A DNA stretch of 64,000 nt, taken from contig JBAJFG010000120.1 of NCBI GenBank assembly GCA_037903475.1, forward strand, positions 1,054,001 through 1,118,000, written 5' to 3'. The stretch is from Ancylostoma caninum (taxonomy: Eukaryota; Nematoda; Chromadorea; Rhabditida; Ancylostomatidae). The translations under genes and the position numbers were made by a program. Under the pieces are notes generated by a model that worked only from the letters and a program-made list of their open reading frames with translations, searched no databases and had not been told where the DNA came from. Shown here piece after piece: positions 11,612 through 22,293 of the stretch (positions within the stretch are counted from its first letter, which is position 1; every line of letters begins with the position of its first letter).

Positions 11612-14108
11612 CGCTGTATCAGTAACTGGGCTTGGACGCGCTCCGCCATTGGTGGGTCTATGTACTGGCCAGTGGGAGGGTTCAGCAACCAAAAATTCTT
11701 CAAAAACCCATCGACTTTCTCCGTTAAAATGGGTAAACCCTTCATTCGTCATATCCTTGCTAATATGTCCCTTGTCAGCTACCCCGCCCACACCGAGAAT
11801 TGTCCGAGTTTGTCGGAGCGTCTTACGGTCGGACGATACCACCTCTACAACTGCCACATTCATTGACGGGAACTGGTGTCAAATCAAAGCTACTTCAATC
11901 TAAAGATTATCAGCCACCGCTTCATAGGAGTAAACAAGTAAGGATTATTCTCTTATTGGTTTCAGCGTCTAGTTATCAATGAAAATCTTTCACAGAAATC
12001 GAAACCGCCACTGCCTCCTGGGGAGCGGAATACCTGGGAGGAGGAGCCGCGGAAGAGGCGAACTGAAAAGCAAAAACAGAAGGATAACTTCTGTTTTGAT
12101 TTGTTCAAGGATGCCGTCTACACTTACGTTATAGATCGAGAAGTATTTACGGATGGGTGAGTTGGCATTACTGGGTTTGCAGGTGGTTTGCTCTGAGAAA
12201 CTTCATATATTTGTCTCCTAGGGTAATCGCAGAGGCGGTCGACATCGAGATGGAAAAGTGGAGCGGTCAGATTTCTTGGGTTTGCCTTTTGTTTTTCTAA
12301 TTTTTGTTTTGCCCACTTCAAAACTTACTTATTCGTTACTTATCCACTTGAAATCCCTTACCGACACTAATCTTAAACAGGTGTCAGGAAAACCTTGATC
12401 CCTTTGAAACAGGGCGCAGCACCAGGTGGTCATTGACCACCAGGACTTAGTAGCGCCCTGCAGATTCAGGGGGCTTAGCACCAGTGTCCGGGGCGTAGCC
12501 AACCGCTAACCGTCTACTGATGTTAGAGACAAGCAGATTTCAGAAAGGCACTTCTGGAGGATCATCAAACTCGTGGCTGAAGACCACCGTTGTTCAACCA
12601 TTTACTCCATCCCTACCCTGCACTCTGGTGCGCTCCAGTGATAATCAGGTGTTGCTCAACCTGTAGGAGACGTATCATGTTGGAATTTTGACTGTAGATG
12701 CGCACTATACCAACGAATATCCCTCCAAAGTGGCACCGTTCGTTTTTGAGAAACCGTCTTCGTTTTTGAGAAAAACCGTCATTAATGGTCAAAAAGTGGT
12801 TTTTGACCATTTTTTGACCATTAATGACGGTATTTTTCAAAAACGAAGACGGTTTCTCAAAAACGAAAGATGCCACTTTGGGGGAGAGGTGGTAGCACCT
12901 AGGCGCATTTCATGGAGTTGACAGCATATCGGAACACTTCCTCAAACGAGAGAAATTTCCTGTGAAAGCTCCGGGTTTGAGAGAAAAAACCACGCTCCAA
13001 TGGCAATTTCTTGTATCTGACAGGTCCTATAACAAGTTTCAACGAGTTCTAGCGGCATCAAACAGTTCCGTACTGAGATCGGTTTTTCGAGGATTTTAGC
13101 TTGAATTTGAGATGATTTAGGCTGTCTTCGCTAAATGGTACGCATTTCTTGCTGAAACATCATTCGTCGACTCACTAACGCTTATTTAATTCACTTTTTT
13201 AGTGCTACCTGCTTTTCCTGAAAGAACCCTAGTGTGTAGGTAATACTTAGTAGCTCATTTCGGAATTCGACTGGACGTAGTACTCCCCAACCGACACTGA
13301 CCACCTAGTGCTGCGCCCTGCTTTGAAATAAGAAGAAAGGTAGGACAATATGCCAAAACATAACATGAAAACAAACAAATGGGAAAACAGCAAGAACAAT
13401 TTTTCTTGGTACAATAGTATTTTATTAGAAGTACTGTGTAGAAGCGATCCGCTATATTCGGATTTAATTTCAAAAAGGTTAGCATTCGCGTTTCAGGATG
13501 ACCTCGAATGCCTCCGCTCAGAAATTTTCGATGAACTTGGCGTCCGCTCCACACACTTTGCATCTGAACCTACAAAAATTGACAGAAAGGACACTAAGAA
13601 GAAGTCAAGGTTTTATAAGATTTCACTATAAAAATATTTTATAAGATTTCACTATGAAAATAAACCGTTGTATAATGATGATGCACAGGTCCTCCACGAG
13701 CACTGGAAGCCGATCGACCACGCCGACGTCGTCTGGTTCATCGTTGTCTGAGATGAAGTCGAATAGTGAACGGTAAGCTTTGCCTTGTTAAAGTGTGTTA
13801 CCTAGAGAACTTTCTTTTCCACGTAATACGCACTGTTGTCCACTAGGGTGTCCACGTGGTCGTCAAGAACGTTTGGGTTCAGTTCAGAAGCTTTTCCCAA
13901 AACCGAGGATAAGGCTACTATAAGGTCCATGGACTTCCCAGCTCACAAAATGGATTCATATTCTTCTTTCAGAGTATCAGAGTCCGATTCCGACTCGAGT
14001 TCTACTTCTGAAGAGTCGGATGGCTCATCGGCTCATTCCGGAAGTAAAAGCGGCAGTAACAGTAGTACTGCCAGCAGTAGCACTAGCAGCAAGGGGAGCA
14101 AAGGATGA
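11612..14108 (+). CDS. unrecognised protein gene with Ser-rich C-terminus, 5' end unresolved
   Basis: I do not recognise the family. Splice-compatible exons, with phases that agree throughout: 11612 or 11623-11732, 11779-11937, 11996-12156, 12381-12425, 13309-13339, 13497-13609, 13689-13772 and 13847-14108 (TGA). Introns include very short ones (46 and 58 nt) ending in CAG. The product has a Pro/Arg-rich middle (KPPLPPGERNTWEEEPRKRR), then a better ordered stretch (CFDLFKDAVYTYVIDREVF, later DDLECLRSEIFDELGV), then a tail dominated by Ser, Thr and Gly with an acidic patch (SESDSDSSSTSEESD). The ordered stretch weakly recalls the C-terminal block of SPATA7-type ciliary proteins, but I would not assign it. 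Possible upstream exons are 11273-11334 and an ATG at 11085; more than one joining is frame-compatible, so the start is open. One exon is split by a hAT element. Confidence 0.55.
12402..13328 (+). mobile_element. non-autonomous hAT-type element with 8-bp target site duplication
   Basis: The element proper is 12410-13320 (911 bp). Its ends are 23-bp inverted repeats (12410-12432 and 13298-13320) starting CAGGGCGCAGCAC and differing at one position. It is flanked on both sides by CTTTGAAA (12402-12409 and 13321-13328), an exact 8-bp duplication. An 8-bp duplication with CAGGG-type ends is characteristic of the hAT superfamily. No transposase frame is present. It sits in an exon of the 11.6-14.1 kb gene: removing the element plus one CTTTGAAA restores a continuous exon, 12381 to 13339, with matching phases on both sides. 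Confidence 0.88.
12726..12880. repeat. large hairpin inside the hAT element
   Basis: Two near-perfect arms of about 70 bp (12726-12795 and 12811-12880) separated by 15 bp. Each arm repeats the words CGTTTTTGAGAAA and ACCGTC. The frames on both strands that read almost the same protein are explained by this palindrome. Confidence 0.85.
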
Positions 14109-17100
14109 CATCCAGAGTTTCACGTCCGGTCCCACTCATTATAATAGTTCCTAGTTTCAAACTATTATATGTTAGGAGCTTTTCTTTGATTCTCCTGCCA
14201 TTTTTTTTTCACCGTACCATGTGCTATAGACATGGTTCTATTTTGTTTTGACCATCGTTCTTTGTTTTTTGTTCCCTTTTTGTGGATTTCCAACATTAAA
14301 GTTATTGTTAGGTTCTTTCTAGGCTCTGAAATGTTTTTTATTATTGTTTCTAGCGAAATTGCATCCACGAGCTGCATAGATAAGTATTCAAATTTTGGCA
14401 CTAATTGTAAGGTTTAAATATGATCATTATTTGTGTCATTTTTGTCATCTGTACAGATTTTAAAATCGTTCGGGGACCACATACGATCCCTTATGTATAT
14501 TTTCATTCCTGACTGCACTAAATAACCGTTTCCTTCCTTCCTACGTATTGTTACATGATTGTTTTTTTCAAAGCATCCCCATAATTTTAGAAGGCGATTT
14601 GGTCCTTACCTGGAATTTATTGACTGTCAAAGCATGACCGCACTATTTCATCTATTTTTTATATAATTCAGAGCGCAGCTCCTCACTCGCCAATAGAATC
14701 ATATCCATAGATGGGTGTAAAAAATAATGTGATTTTAAAAATTAAAGTCTCGTCATAGGATCTGGTGGAATCTTTCGAAGATCATCATGTTTCTTTTCCT
14801 TGATATAAGTAACAGAGACATTGTATTTGTTTTGTTTTCAATAAACTGTAACTACTCATGCGTTTTTACAAAATGGGCTCGTAAACACAATCTTATGGAG
14901 ATTTTTTGTTGTAACTGATGAACGTTTGACTTGATTAGGCTAGGGTTTTCGAAATTTAATACATTTTCAATTTCCAGTATCGTTCCGGTGCTTACCCTGA
15001 CTTGGCTTGGTAGAATATCTCGCGCATATCTCTATCTATTAAGATTGCTCTTGGTCAAAGTCCAGGCCAAACCTGCTAGAGATAGTGGACATCGCGAAGG
15101 AACCTGTTGTGACGGTTAATGATGTCTTTAAAGGTCGCTAGTTCAAAGATGCAATTGGAATTCCGATTTCGTTACTGAAATTCTGGTGTGTCGATGATCT
15201 CAAAACATAGAAGTCAAAGCCAGGCAAAAAAAAAACAACCATAGTTAGTTATAGCTACTATCAGAGAAACTTTGAACAAGAATACTAGGTTCCTTCTGGG
15301 TTTTATTCGTTGAATCGACTTGCGGTAATCTTGGTGAGACAAAAAAAAAGATTCTACATTGGAAATGCGATATAAAATAGCTTTTTTTTCTATAGTCACA
15401 CCTACGTTAGTGATCCAGATCGGCGATGAGCGAAATTATATATATTTATTACATGAATGAATCATGTGACAATATCACCTCATAAACAACATAAAAAACC
15501 TCTGAAAGGAAAAATTGAATCCGTTCAAGGCGAAATGGAAAAAAAAACTACAACACCAGTTGGCGCAAAAAAAAAATTCAAAAAAAAGAAGAATGTACCA
15601 GATACAATAAAACGGGATGTCGCCGTTGCTTTTGGTACTCTCAAGACTCAAAATTTTGATTAAATTTGAAATCCTGAAACTCGTGGATTCTGCTGGCTTG
15701 CGAGTTTCTAACTTCCAGATTTCTGGAGGATGAACAGTAGCTGAGTTACATATATTTGTTCCTAATCGCTTTTTTTGTCCCTCCAATTTTCCCATAATTT
15801 GAATTCCTCCCGAATTCCGGGCTTCTGGTCCTACCCAATGCTTCCACTCATCCTTGATCCGTAGGGCTGTTGTATTTTTATGAAAGAAACCCTTGCAAGT
15901 CAAGCTTATCTTCAGCTAAAATGTCTAATATTAACAGAGCTGTCATAAAAATTGTCAGCTCTAATAGCCCTTGTTGAATGAGTCAACTGAACTAGGAATT
16001 TCGTGCACAATCCACAGTGAAGATCTCTGAGAATACGACCTCAGCCCCCTTCGAAGAGCGCTCTCTCCTTTACCCACAAGTCATCAAAAATCATGTTGTG
16101 CACTAGACAAATGGCGTAAAGTGCGCGTGTTCGCTGGTGTTTTTACGTGACTTTAGCGTTCTATCTCGAAAACTTCAACAAATTAATGTCCATTGTTATG
16201 AAGCTGCGCTTCACGGTCTATGCATGTTCCTATAAGGGGTGAAAGTCTAACAAAAAATTGTATTGAAATGTAGGATGAAATGCCATAACGAGAACTTCTC
16301 ACCTTTCAAGGAATGGGCATTTCGTTGAAATGGTGAAGACATAATGTTGCACGAACACCACCGCAAAAGCGATTTCTTACGGAACAATCTAAGGACACTA
16401 GCCAGCTCTTACAGTCTATTAGCTCACAGAAGGCGCCCGATCCGACTTTGTCCGCAACTACGACCTTATCATTTTTCGGCTAACTGATCTTTTTTTTTGC
16501 ACTTTTTTGATATGCATATGGTGTGGTTCCTTCCATTCTTATGTTTCCCTACTGCCATTCGCTAAAATATCCTTCCAGACGCATTCTGCGGGCAAAGTCG
16601 TAATTGCAGACAAAGTCGGATCAGGCGCCTTCTGTGAGCTAATAGACCATACATGATGAAAGGCATGATCTCTTTCACTGATCACTCGTTATTTATTATT
16701 TTTAGAATTTAAAGAGTTGTAGAACATGTTCGACTTCACGCGAGACTTCTGAAAGACTTCTAAAGCGATCGAGAACTAAAATTCACTGCTTCGTAAGATT
16801 ACTAGGGTGTAAAGCTATGCATGTGCGTTGTTTTCTATCGCCTTAATGGACTCGTTAATGAACATCTTGCTATAATATTTGAAACTGCCCGAAAAAAAAA
16901 ACAATTCATGACGCATCTGAAAATGTATGAGCTGCTGAGCAAACTCTAACTTCCGATTTGAAAAAAAAAATTGAGAAAATGATCGGTTAAAATTATGAAT
17001 CTTCCACCCGTGTGTTATACGACTTCAAACGGGGAAAGATGGGCAATGAAGTCCTGTAGTGGCGCGAATTATTGTACAATAGTAAACTACATTAAGATAT

Positions 17101-20100
17101 CTTTTAAAACATGTTTATCCAAATAGATAAGAAAAATTTATTGACTATGGGTCCTGAACCAGTTTTACTTGTGTAAGAAATGGTATTAGGCTTGATGCTT
17201 CTGAAATAAACGCCTAATAATCTCTCTATTTGAGTTTTCATAGCTCTGGCGTCTAGTTGAATTTTTCCGTTCGAGTCAGAATTGTCCACAGATCGTTGGG
17301 TATGCATCTCGTCCTGATTGCCAAGAAGATATTCGAGATAAACAGACAAATAAATAAATAAATAACTAGCTAAATGGGCATGCGAATAAACTGGTTACTA
17401 TGTACATATATTGCTCGTGAATTGTGGTTCTAATCTACTACATATTTTAGTGCAATATTATGAATAGCTGTCGTTGCTACCTGTACTTTAGCAGCAGACA
17501 GATTCAGAACTGGGGGGGGGGGAATCCAACAACTATTATTAGTACCAGCACTGGGAACGTTGTCCTATGAAAAAGCTTTCAGTCTCTATTTGCACAGGAG
17601 TAACAGCGATAAGCAATTGTACAGTGCCCCGGATCAGAGTGAGAAGGAGAAAACTCCGAAGAATTCAAAAAAAACGTGCAAACTGAAAGCACTCGTGCTA
17701 CAATCCCTCTTTGAAGCTAAAAAAAATTTTTCAATCGAAAAAAGTTGAGTGTAGATCTTCTGAATATCCAGAACCTCGTCATGGTAACCAGGATGCATTG
17801 CGATCTTTGGTATTTCCATCGCAATGCTGGTAAAATTTTTCCAACACTTTTTCAGCGCAACGGTGTTCACTTTCCCTTTCCGCGTGAACGTTCTTTGCTC
17901 TCACACGTGTTGACGCTGGTTGTACTCGCCAGCGGTTCCGTATCAGATGCTCTTTGTCGCTGACGACTGCGCCTGTGGTGTTCCCGTAGAGATACGACCA
18001 TCACTTAGGGCCCATGCGGTCGTTTGACCAAGCGCCGCTCCCCGACGTACTTTGGACCCGCCGCGGGAAATTCAAGGACTCTGGTATGATCCTCTATTAA
18101 AAATGTGATGGAAACGTAGAGAAACGGGAACAGATTGCTAAAATTCTGATTCCTGAAATTGCTAGAGAGGGTAAAAAAACAGGATCATTCTGGCAAAACA
18201 TCTTTTTCCGTACACGTTCCACAGTTCAACAAAAACTTTCTGGGGTTTAGCAAAGCTATGGAAGATTTACGAGGTCTAGGATTAGGTCCCAGTCATGAGA
18301 ACTGCAGGTTTCTGAAATCCACTGATCATGGAAAATTCATGATCTTGAAGAAACTGCATAGTGTTGAAGAGAGAGTAAACAAAGAATTCCTTTTCATTCT
18401 GGAAACTACGTATATGTATATGATGTTCTGGATATTTTTGGATTAGATCAATTTTAGATAGGACTGCATCACTGGATTGTAATTAACTGTTGATTGATTG
18501 ATTGAATGAATGAAAGTTGGATCATTTACTCTGGGAACTGTATGTATATATAGTGTAGAGCTCTACTAAGAAACTGAAACCATGATTTGCTTCTCGAATA
18601 AATTGGAACGACCCAGTTTTGTTAGAAAAATCGGTAATTCGGCAATTTTCTGGCGTTTGCTAGCAAATCTCAGAAAATCGAAGGAAAGTGGCAGGAAATT
18701 AGAAGAAAACAACTGATCTTCGTATGCCTTTGTATCACTATTCCAATTACTGGATTATAGCGAGAGTCAAGGAGCTAATTAGCCAGTAAATCTCACTAGG
18801 TTATCGTTAATCGAAGCTCATAAATTTCCCCGTACCAGCAGCCAATCGCCGCGCTAAGCCCATAAAAATATATTCCCCATACTATATCATAAGTCACGTA
18901 AATATGTGGTCCTATATAAGATTTTTTCAATACAACTACTTCTGGATATCGAAATATTAACACCACACCGTTTCTTCGGGACTTCCTTACGTTCCCTGAG
19001 CAGACGGGCTTAGTAACTATAGCTATAAATATAGTTTCCATAGGACATTCGGATACATTGATCCTCCACCTCTGACCCAGCAGTGCTCAAGTAATTTTCA
19101 ACCTTGAGTTCAGTAAAAACCCTAGCAGTGGATCTAGTCTATTTTGCCGTTCATACAAGAAAGACATTTAAAAGTGAAGAGGTGGGAGAGCGAAGTAGAG
19201 ACTTTCAGTTGAAGCAAATTTATGGATACTGGTAGCTGAACGTCTTTTGGAATAAAAATCATTAATGCTATTCATGGACGTTCATGTGAGGGGCTAGACT
19301 AACCAGAAACCAGAGTGCATGAGTTTCTCAAGCAAAAAAAAATCAGCAATTTTACCAAAGAATCACGTTACTGTAGTGAGAGTATGAAGTATAGCCTGTT
19401 TTGTCTAGGAAAATTCTCCAAGTCCAACGAGCGTGAGTGCTACAACCTTCCCCAGGACGCTGATGGGCTCCTTCACAGAACAGAATCCTTCTGGATTCTT
19501 TATATGACAACCGATAGTAGTTTGTACATGGTAGTTTATAAATGGTGCCCACACACATCGTTTTAGCCGATGAGTTCGAGCGAACTTGCTTCTGCACACA
19601 GCAATTCACAATAGTCAAACAGTCGTCGATGCCAAAGGACGAAGCACGTGCCGAATTCCAGCTGGGAACGTACACATGCGATGTACTTTCACTATCAGTG
19701 TAAGTGTAGCGGTCGCTTCTGGAACGGAGATCGATTATTTTTCACAAAGTGATGTCAAGCAACGTGCAAAACCAGGAATATTTAAAGGAGGGCAGACAAA
19801 GCGATTTTCTTGTAATTTCCCGTAGAAGCTGAGGAAACTTCTCTAGAAATCATGAATTCACCATTAGTCTGGATCTAATAGTTTTCGGAAATACAGCACA
19901 TTTAAACAAACAAATTTTTGTAAACGACAAGATTTCTTGGCAAGAATCCGTGCGGATTTCTGTTTCTCCCGGATTATCTGAGAAATGCTGCAGAGATCCG
20001 TGCCACAGGATAAATCTAACGTGGTCAATCCGGGTCCGGTTGCATTGCAAGGATAGGTAATCTCATGCTCACAAGATATCCATGTGTAAAAGCTTGACCG

Positions 20101-22240
20101 GAATTGAGAGCCACTGATTACCCAATGTTAGCCAGGTATAGACAACGTCATGGGTGGTCATGTTGAGTTGTGGAAGGAATAAATTTGGGTACATCAGCAC
20201 GTTTACCCTGGGTAAAATCAACGACGCAACCAGTTCCTAGCGAAAAATATAGGATGAAATTGGCAAAAAAGTGTGAAGTTGTTCCTATGGACTATAGTAT
20301 ACCGAATTCCGGGTAACAGAGACGGGAAAAGACACAAAGCTGGGAACGTCCTTCGAAATTTGTCCCCTAATCTGTTTTCTTTCCTTTTTTTCTCTCTCTC
20401 TTCATTTCCATAGTCACCCAAACATTCCCATCCGTCCCCATCCCAGGAATGACGTGTTCGACACCTTACAAGTATGAATCTTCCGAATCCATGTCAACCC
20501 GCAGCTGATCAGTGATCAGCTACTGAATGATGTATTCACGCCTTATCACCACTGATCACCAGCGAACGAGAAACTTGATAGAGGAACTCTATGGCTACTC
20601 AGTGCAAACAACGCCCAAATAGTAGATGTGGGGGAATTTTTAGAAAGTTTCCATCATATGGATGAGTATCTCTCCGGGAAGAAGGACACGCTCACCCAAC
20701 ATAACGAAGAAATTTTGAAGGAGAAGGTGATGAATGCTGGTTTGGCAGGGCACGTGAGAAAGTATAATTCTTTTTTTGCATGGTTTTTTCTACAAAATTC
20801 ACTTCCCGGTCTTATCACGAAGGACGTCAGACGAAGAAGTCGTTTACCTCCAAAAATTTCTGCACTGAATGGAACAGAGATGTCTGCTCTGTCGAGGAGC
20901 AGAACGTCCTTTCTTTCTTTGAGCCGGGAAAAAGATTAGTCCTCTAAAATACCGGTAACATTCTGAGAAAATGGAGGACAGGAAGGAGAACATGCTTCTG
21001 TAGCCGGAAAGGTCCAACTTGTCTTATAGCCGGAAAGGTTCAACTTGTCTCAAGGTCCAGAAAAGGAAACGAAAAGGAAACATACTCTTAATTAGACGGA
21101 GAGAAGCTTCCGATCATTTGGCTCTTGAGGAATAACACCAGAGTCGAAACTCAGGTGCGAAATTGGGCTCAAAAACAGCAATGGTGGGGTACAGAAAATG
21201 AAGAACTATGGCAGAAAAATGTAGCCTAATAAGCTGTTGTTCTAGCAGTCATGGAGACGGAACTAAAGCTACCAAGGTTCAACATCCGCTCACCACCTAA
21301 AAGAAAAAAAAATAAAGTTAAGAAGATGAAAAGGACAAACATAACCCATTTCAAAGTCTGCGGGTGAGAGTGCAACCCAGTTTTGATTTCGAAGACATTG
21401 ACTCGAAATTTGATTAAAAATTTTTCAATAATTCGTAGGGAACCCTACTGTTAGGTAAGGATTCACGCCAATTTAGTTTTTCTTTTCCTTAAAGACAATT
21501 TTTCTCTGGGGTTGCTATGAACAACGTTACAAGAGGAGAGAAAGTAATTGGATGACTGCTCACTCTCTATGTTTTTGAGGAAGTGAGGCCAATGCTATCA
21601 GAGTGAGAAGAAGATATTTCCTCTATTCATAGGGGCTAAGAAAGTAGCTCAGTTATGAGAAAAAATGTGAAAATTTTATTTAGTTTCCCAGGCGGAAATG
21701 CTCTCATAATTTACCTGCTAACTCGATAAAGACAAGGTCCTAAAGTTATAGTGACCAGTGACATGTCCACGAGAATTTTCAGGAGATTTCCTGCATTGGA
21801 GCGAACTGATAATTATGAATAGGTTTAGAATAAAGACAATTTGTAAACGGTGAATTATTACATGTATATCCAGGAGGTTAAGAAGACAGAAGGTATTATC
21901 CATAAAAGTCCTCAACAAGAACGTTATCCTCCCACTGGCAAGAGAAATTTTTTTCCACCTAGGCTGACGACCAATTGACCAGTGCCAAATCCATAAATGT
22001 GCAACATGCACCTCTCCTCTATTCCAACAACACGCAAGGATCCAAGAATCCTCGAGACTCAAGTGGCAGCACTCATGGCAAGTACATCCTCAGTGAGCTG
22101 ACATCATAACAACTTCGTGAACTCTGTCCTGGCCCAGGAAGCACGAGTTCCTCGAACCCAAAGAACGTGCAAAATATCGCTGACCCATCGCTGTGCTCTC
22201 ATTGATTCCCACACTCTCTGGTGACTGTATCACCTGGGGG
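14109..22240. other. gene-poor interval upstream of icl-1
   Basis: No coding chain supported. It holds a small inverted-repeat element (16414-16647), an AAAT-repeat tail at 17346-17363 of the kind seen at LINE 3' ends, a G9 run near 17513-17521, a GATT/GAAT microsatellite near 18490-18515, and an imperfect 26-bp tandem duplication at 21001-21050. A half copy of the MITE end that contains TTTACCCTGGGTAA occurs near 20200-20215. Confidence 0.45.
16414..16647. mobile_element. small inverted-repeat element (MITE)
   Basis: About 234 bp. The ends GTCTATTAGCTCACAGAAGG (left, 16414) and its reverse complement (right, ending 16647) continue inward for about 45 bp with a few mismatches, including the GATCCGACTTTGT word. 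No open frame of note and no clear target duplication. Confidence 0.75.
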
Positions 22241-22248
22241 TGGGGCCG

Positions 22249-22257
22249 TATAAAAGG
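22249..22257 (+). promoter_or_regulatory. TATA box of the icl-1 type gene
   Basis: TATAAAAGG lies 37 bp upstream of the start codon at 22294, a plausible core-promoter distance given a short leader. A GATA-type site (ACTGATAA, 21806-21813) lies about 490 bp upstream of the ATG; GATA factors drive intestinal genes in nematodes, but this single site is only suggestive. Confidence 0.6.
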
Positions 22258-22293
22258 CACTGATTCGGCGCCGTGTCAGATCTACTCGTAAAC

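Noticed and set aside
12613..12921. Frames on both strands with nearly the same protein (ENPSSFL/NERCHFGG type)
   Set aside because: Explained by the 70-bp-arm palindrome inside the hAT element.
15457..15663. Lys-rich small open frame
   Set aside because: Made of A-runs (poly-Lys); no conserved feature and the opposite strand is also open.
20628..20752. Exon-like frame GEFLESFHHMDEYLSGKKDT... before a GTGAGA donor
   Set aside because: Composition looks coding, but I found no phase-compatible neighbour exon and no recognisable family; possibly a gene fragment.
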